Origin: an uncultured Ruminococcus sp.
GTDB taxonomy: Bacteria > Bacillota > Clostridia > Oscillospirales > CAG-272
Direction: 5' to 3'
Length of the DNA stretch: 9,188 bases
NCBI GenBank assembly: GCA_902778205.1
Contig: CACYWX010000103.1
Span: 1-9,188 of the forward strand
Of the stretch, positions 7,069 to 9,188 are shown in pieces; the first letter of the stretch is position 1, and each line of letters opens with the position of its first letter. Both the position numbers and the translations under genes were made by a program. The notes below the pieces were generated by a model, which saw nothing but the letters and a program-made list of their open reading frames with translations, was not told where the DNA came from and made no database searches.

Positions 7069-7077
7069 CCCTCACTT
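7051..7077. repeat. Inverted repeat AAGTGAG-N13-CTCACTT around the candidate -35
   Basis: AAGTGAG (7051-7057) and CTCACTT (7071-7077) are perfect inverted copies 13 nt apart. The possible -35 hexamer of the phosphoesterase promoter (7063-7068) lies between them. The arrangement fits an operator for a dimeric repressor, though a chance repeat is possible. No regulator gene is nearby. Confidence 0.35.
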
Positions 7078-7105
7078 GTTACTGTGCTGCGTCAGCCGAA
7101 ACATG

Positions 7106-7123
7106 CGTGGAACAAGTTCCACG
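7106..7123. repeat. Near-perfect palindrome CGTGGAAC-AA-GTTCCACG
   Basis: Two 8-bp perfect inverted arms are separated by AA. In DNA this would suit a dimeric regulator; in RNA a 2-nt loop is tight, so the stem would open at its top. It is directly followed by a second stem (GTTTTC 7124-7129 with GAAAAC 7141-7146). The position is about 100 nt upstream of the 7007 start codon on the minus strand. Confidence 0.45.
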
Positions 7124-7357
7124 GTTTTCTCGGAGACCTCGAAAACGGCGATCGAAACGCGCATTGGGCAGAATGGTTGAAAATGATGTTTCGTTAACCA
7201 GTTCACAGTTAAACTATCATCCCGCGAAGTCAACCGCGCTGTTTCGTCTTCACTCCAACGCGACCCACGACAATGCGCGACTGAATCTCTTTGACTCTGA
7301 CTGTATGAACAGAGACCGCGCGAGGTGTGAGATATACAGTTGGATTTGGATGTAGGA

Positions 7358-7434
7358 CCGGGAGGACGGATTATGCTTTCCGGCCAAGGGACCTCCCGGG
7401 GAGGGGCCTTCGGCCAGAGATGGTCCCTCCCCGG
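7358..7434. repeat. Cluster of mutually exclusive GC-rich stems
   Basis: Three perfect pairings compete for the same bases: CCGGGAGG (7358-7365) with CCTCCCGG (7392-7399); AGGGACC (7387-7393) with GGTCCCT (7422-7428); and CCGGGGAGGG (7396-7405) with CCCTCCCCGG (7425-7434), the longest at 10 bp. A GGCC-TTC-GGCC hairpin lies at 7405-7415. Competing stems are typical of attenuators and riboswitch expression platforms, but no U-tract follows on either strand. Simple G/C-run composition could also produce such pairings. Confidence 0.4.
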
Positions 7435-7459
7435 TGCCCCGCGCACAGCGGATTTTATT

Positions 7460-7488
7460 GGAAACGCGAAGCGTTTCCTTCCTTACTT
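7460..7488. repeat. Strong 8-bp hairpin with a weak pyrimidine tail
   Basis: GGAAACGC (7460-7467), loop GAA, GCGTTTCC (7471-7478). On the plus strand it is followed by TTCCTTACTT, which might make a poor terminator. On the minus strand it is followed by AATAAAATCC, which would not. It may equally be a 3'-end stabilising structure of the upstream phosphoesterase transcript. Confidence 0.4.
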
Positions 7489-7561
7489 CTTGAAGTTCGG
7501 GATGAACTCCATCCTCCTCCGCCGGACCGCAGGGATGCGGCCCGATGCTGATTCCGTGCGG

Positions 7562-7605
7562 CGGAAGGATTTTATACGCCTTCCGTATCGTGTGAACACA
7601 CGATA
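7562..7605 (-). repeat. Two abutting hairpins just after the phosphoesterase stop codon
   Basis: TATCGTGTG (7586-7594), AA, CACACGATA (7597-7605) is a perfect 9-bp inverted repeat starting 5 nt after the stop codon of the minus-strand gene that ends at 7611. It abuts a second stem, CGGAAGG (7562-7568) with CCTTCCG (7579-7585), with a 10-nt loop. A third, weaker stem (CCGCA/TGCGG, 7527-7540) follows. No U-tract is present, so a classical intrinsic terminator is not supported. Pausing, rho-type termination or 3'-end protection remain possible. Confidence 0.45.
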
Positions 7606-7610
7606 ACCTC

Positions 7611-8654
7611 TCATGTGTGCAGGTCGCGGATGTAGTACTTGTCCCCGCCCTCGAAGAAATCCGGGTTCCTCATGCAGGCCTCCCCGGCCAGATCCCACAG
7701 GCGCACCTGTCGGGTGGAGAGGCCGCCGTCCTCCGTGATGTCGATGATCCGCCCGCCCCGCATGTCGTCGTGGGTGGACATGTCGTACCCGAGGCAGCAG
7801 TCGTAGGCCAGGGTGACGCCGCAGTACTGCCCCTGAAAATCGCACAGGTGCTCGTGTCCGGCGAAGATCCCCTTCACGTCGCCCCGCTCCAGACAGGCGA
7901 AGAACAGGCCGCTGTTCAGCTCCGAGCAGGCCACGTCCTCCCGCTTGTGCCCCACAAAACCCACCTCTTCCGGATTGCGGTACAGGAGGCAGAACTCCAC
8001 CACCGGCACGTGCAGGAACATCAGGGCCGGGATCTTCCTCCCCGCAGCCCGCTCCGCGTTCCGCGAATGGCTGTAGTACCACATGACCTGATCGAACATG
8101 GGAGTGGCCTGATCGTGGCCGTCGCTGAAGTGGTCCCGCAGGACGAAGACGGTGTCCTCGGGGAGGCCGAATTTCCTCGTGAAGTCGTGGACGTTGGTGT
8201 GGGAATCCAGGGCGTAGAGGTGATAGGCCGCCTCGTCCGAATCCCTTCCGTACACCGGCAGGCAGTAGTTGCCCACGCCGGAGATCTCACCGGGTCCCGC
8301 GTCGCTGAGACAGAGGGGGAAGGACTCGTAGACCGGCTCCTGCTCCTCCTTGGTCATGGGCTGTTCCCCGTCGTGGTTGCCGAACACGTGGGCCCAGGGG
8401 ATCCCCCGCCGGTTCATGGGCTCCGTCACGTCGGCGAGATAGCTTTTCAGGATCTCCGGCGTGATGCCGCAGAGCTGGTCGCCCCCCAGCATGACAAAAT
8501 CCGGCTTTGCGTAGTCCACCATGGTCTCAATGGCCCAGGTCAGCTTGGGATTGTAGTCCGGCTTTCCGTGGAAATCGGAGATCATCAGCACCCGGAAGCT
8601 GCCGTCCGGCCTGAACCGGAGCGCCGGCTTTCCTCTTTCGTCCGTGGTTTTCAT
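7611..8654 (-). CDS. Calcineurin-like metallophosphoesterase
   Basis: A 347-residue protein with all expected metal and catalytic residues: D27 and H29 (SDFH), D59 (GGD), N93-H94-D95 (GNHD), H215 (LHVP), and H267/H269 (GHEH). The segment GIPWAHVFGNHDGE and the later ISGVGNYCLPV stretch are typical of the Dcr2/purple-acid-phosphatase-like group within PF00149. No signal peptide or membrane helix is visible, so it should act in the cytosol; the substrate is unknown. Its ATG overlaps the stop codon of the preceding gene as ATGA (8651-8654), a classical translational-coupling overlap, with GGGGGA 9 nt upstream. Its C-terminal half is clearly closest to that preceding gene (both share LNSGL, ERGDVKGIF and GVTLAYD), pointing to a recent duplication. 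Confidence 0.9.
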   Translation of the reverse strand: MKTTDERGKPALRFRPDGSFRVLMISDFHGKPDYNPKLTWAIETMVDYAKPDFVMLGGDQLCGITPEILKSYLADVTEPMNRRGIPWAHVFGNHDGEQPMTKEEQEPVYESFPLCLSDAGPGEISGVGNYCLPVYGRDSDEAAYHLYALDSHTNVHDFTRKFGLPEDTVFVLRDHFSDGHDQATPMFDQVMWYYSHSRNAERAAGRKIPALMFLHVPVVEFCLLYRNPEEVGFVGHKREDVACSELNSGLFFACLERGDVKGIFAGHEHLCDFQGQYCGVTLAYDCCLGYDMSTHDDMRGGRIIDITEDGGLSTRQVRLWDLAGEACMRNPDFFEGGDKYYIRDLHT

Positions 8655-9188
8655 TCGTCGCTGTCCCCCGCGTGTCCCATGATGTCCCGGATCTTCACCG
8701 TCCGGGTGGTAAAGGCTCCCGGATCCTCCGCGCGGAAATCGATGATCCGTCCCCCGCGCAGATCGTTGTCCTGGCAGGCGTGGTAGCTCATGGAGGCGTC
8801 ATAGGCCAGGGTGACGCCCATATAGACGGCGGAGAAATCGTTCCAGTGGTCGTGACCGCAGAAGATCCCCTTCACGTCCCCCCGCTCCACGCAGGCGCGC
8901 ATGAGGCCGGAATTCAGCGGGGAGAAGCACACGTCCTCGCCCTGATGCCCCCTCAGGTCCGCGTCCCGGCGGTACCGGGTGACAACGTCGAATTCGGGGA
9001 GCGGGATGTGCATGAACATCACGGAGGGGATCTTCCGGCCCCATTCCTTTTCAAAGGCCTTCGACAGCGCGTAGTACCAGAAGACCTGATCCATGTGGAC
9101 GGTGTCGTCGGAGCCGTGGTCCCCCACGAAGGGCGGGAATGCGGGCGTATGGGGGTCCATCCCGTACTGAATGAAGAAATCCTGCATG
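8651..9188 (-). CDS. Calcineurin-like metallophosphoesterase, C-terminal part (cut by window edge)
   Basis: Only the last 178 residues or so are present. The open frame continues beyond base 9188, so the methionine codon at 9187 is very probably internal. The visible part contains the motif IV histidine (MHIP, H60 of the fragment) and the GHDH motif (H112/H114). It also has ERGDVKGIF and LRGGRIIDF, matching the downstream paralogue nearly segment by segment. The missing N-terminal half should hold the SDxH, GD and GNHD motifs; whether they are intact cannot be judged here. By comparison with its paralogues (342-347 residues), about 165 residues lie outside the window. It is translationally coupled to the next gene through an ATGA overlap. 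Confidence 0.87.
   Translation of the reverse strand, partial: MQDFFIQYGMDPHTPAFPPFVGDHGSDDTVHMDQVFWYYALSKAFEKEWGRKIPSVMFMHIPLPEFDVVTRYRRDADLRGHQGEDVCFSPLNSGLMRACVERGDVKGIFCGHDHWNDFSAVYMGVTLAYDASMSYHACQDNDLRGGRIIDFRAEDPGAFTTRTVKIRDIMGHAGDSDE

Larger units (their letters stand above)
7008..7610. other. 603-nt intergenic region rich in inverted repeats, possible structured noncoding RNA or long leader
   Basis: This gap separates the two minus-strand phosphoesterase pairs. The stretch 7080-7350 is visibly less GC-rich than the surrounding genes and has no ORF with protein-like features and a ribosome binding site. It holds successive short stems: 7106-7113/7116-7123, 7124-7129/7141-7146, 7153-7158/7188-7193 and 7275-7279/7317-7321. 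From 7351 to 7605 it becomes very GC-rich with further strong stems listed separately. No known riboswitch, tRNA, group I/II intron or transposase was recognised. It could hold a noncoding RNA on either strand, the 5' leader of the downstream pair, or a decayed element. Confidence 0.4.

Noticed and set aside
7106..7123. LexA-box reading of GGAAC-AA-GTTCC
   Set aside because: The Gram-positive LexA site needs CGAAC and GTTCG separated by four bases; here the spacer is two and the outer bases differ.
7053..7355. Plus-strand open frame of 100 codons in the same gap
   Set aside because: It starts at GTG with only a weak upstream GAAGGA. It runs antisense to the other candidate, begins inside the operator-like repeat, and its composition (many Arg, Ser, Asn, Cys) is not gene-like.
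7072..7446. Minus-strand open frame of 124 codons in the intergenic gap
   Set aside because: It begins at GTG without a Shine-Dalgarno, its N-terminal part runs through the GC-rich stem cluster, and the predicted protein matches no family I know. Its last 30 or so codons look somewhat protein-like, so a homology search would be worthwhile, but I do not call it a gene.
7483..7512. Nine-codon minus-strand frame (MEFIPNFKK) after GGAGGAGG
   Set aside because: The purine run touches the ATG, leaving too little spacing for normal initiation, and so short a frame is easily found by chance. Its position before the 7460-7478 hairpin is suggestive but insufficient.

Overview
The window looks like chromosomal DNA from a GC-rich member of the Clostridia (Bacillota), probably an uncultured anaerobe. 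The grounds are strong purine-rich Shine-Dalgarno sites, sigma-A-type promoters (TTGCAT-17-TATAAT; TGnTATAAT), a MEP-pathway ispE, a clostridial-type hexameric glutamate dehydrogenase, a DUF362/ferredoxin protein and an Eis-like acetyltransferase. This placement is inferred from gene content and style, not from a marker gene. No rRNA, tRNA, CRISPR array, transposase or phage gene was seen.

Left part, plus strand (1-3380): a probable three-gene operon with an extended -10 promoter at the window edge. It encodes a DUF362 protein with two C-terminal [4Fe-4S] motifs, IspE (CDP-ME kinase of isoprenoid synthesis) and an Eis-like GNAT acetyltransferase. It ends at a clear intrinsic terminator (11-bp stem plus U-tract).

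Middle, plus strand (3381-5083): a 12-bp gapped inverted repeat, a near-consensus promoter, and a stand-alone gdhA (probably NADP-type) with all expected catalytic residues. A hairpin with A- and T-tracts on its two sides probably serves as a shared bidirectional terminator for gdhA and the convergent genes to its right.

Right part, minus strand (5084-9188): four calcineurin-like metallophosphoesterase paralogues in two translationally coupled pairs (overlaps of 4 and 8 nt). The first gene is cut by the window edge. The last gene, coupled to an apparently intact enzyme, has lost most of its metal ligands and looks like a pseudoenzyme. Between the pairs lies a ~600-nt gap without a convincing gene. 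It is full of inverted repeats, including mutually exclusive GC-rich stems and a 7-bp inverted repeat that surrounds a possible -35 element. The two most interesting parts of the window are the active/degenerate phosphoesterase pair and this structured gap.
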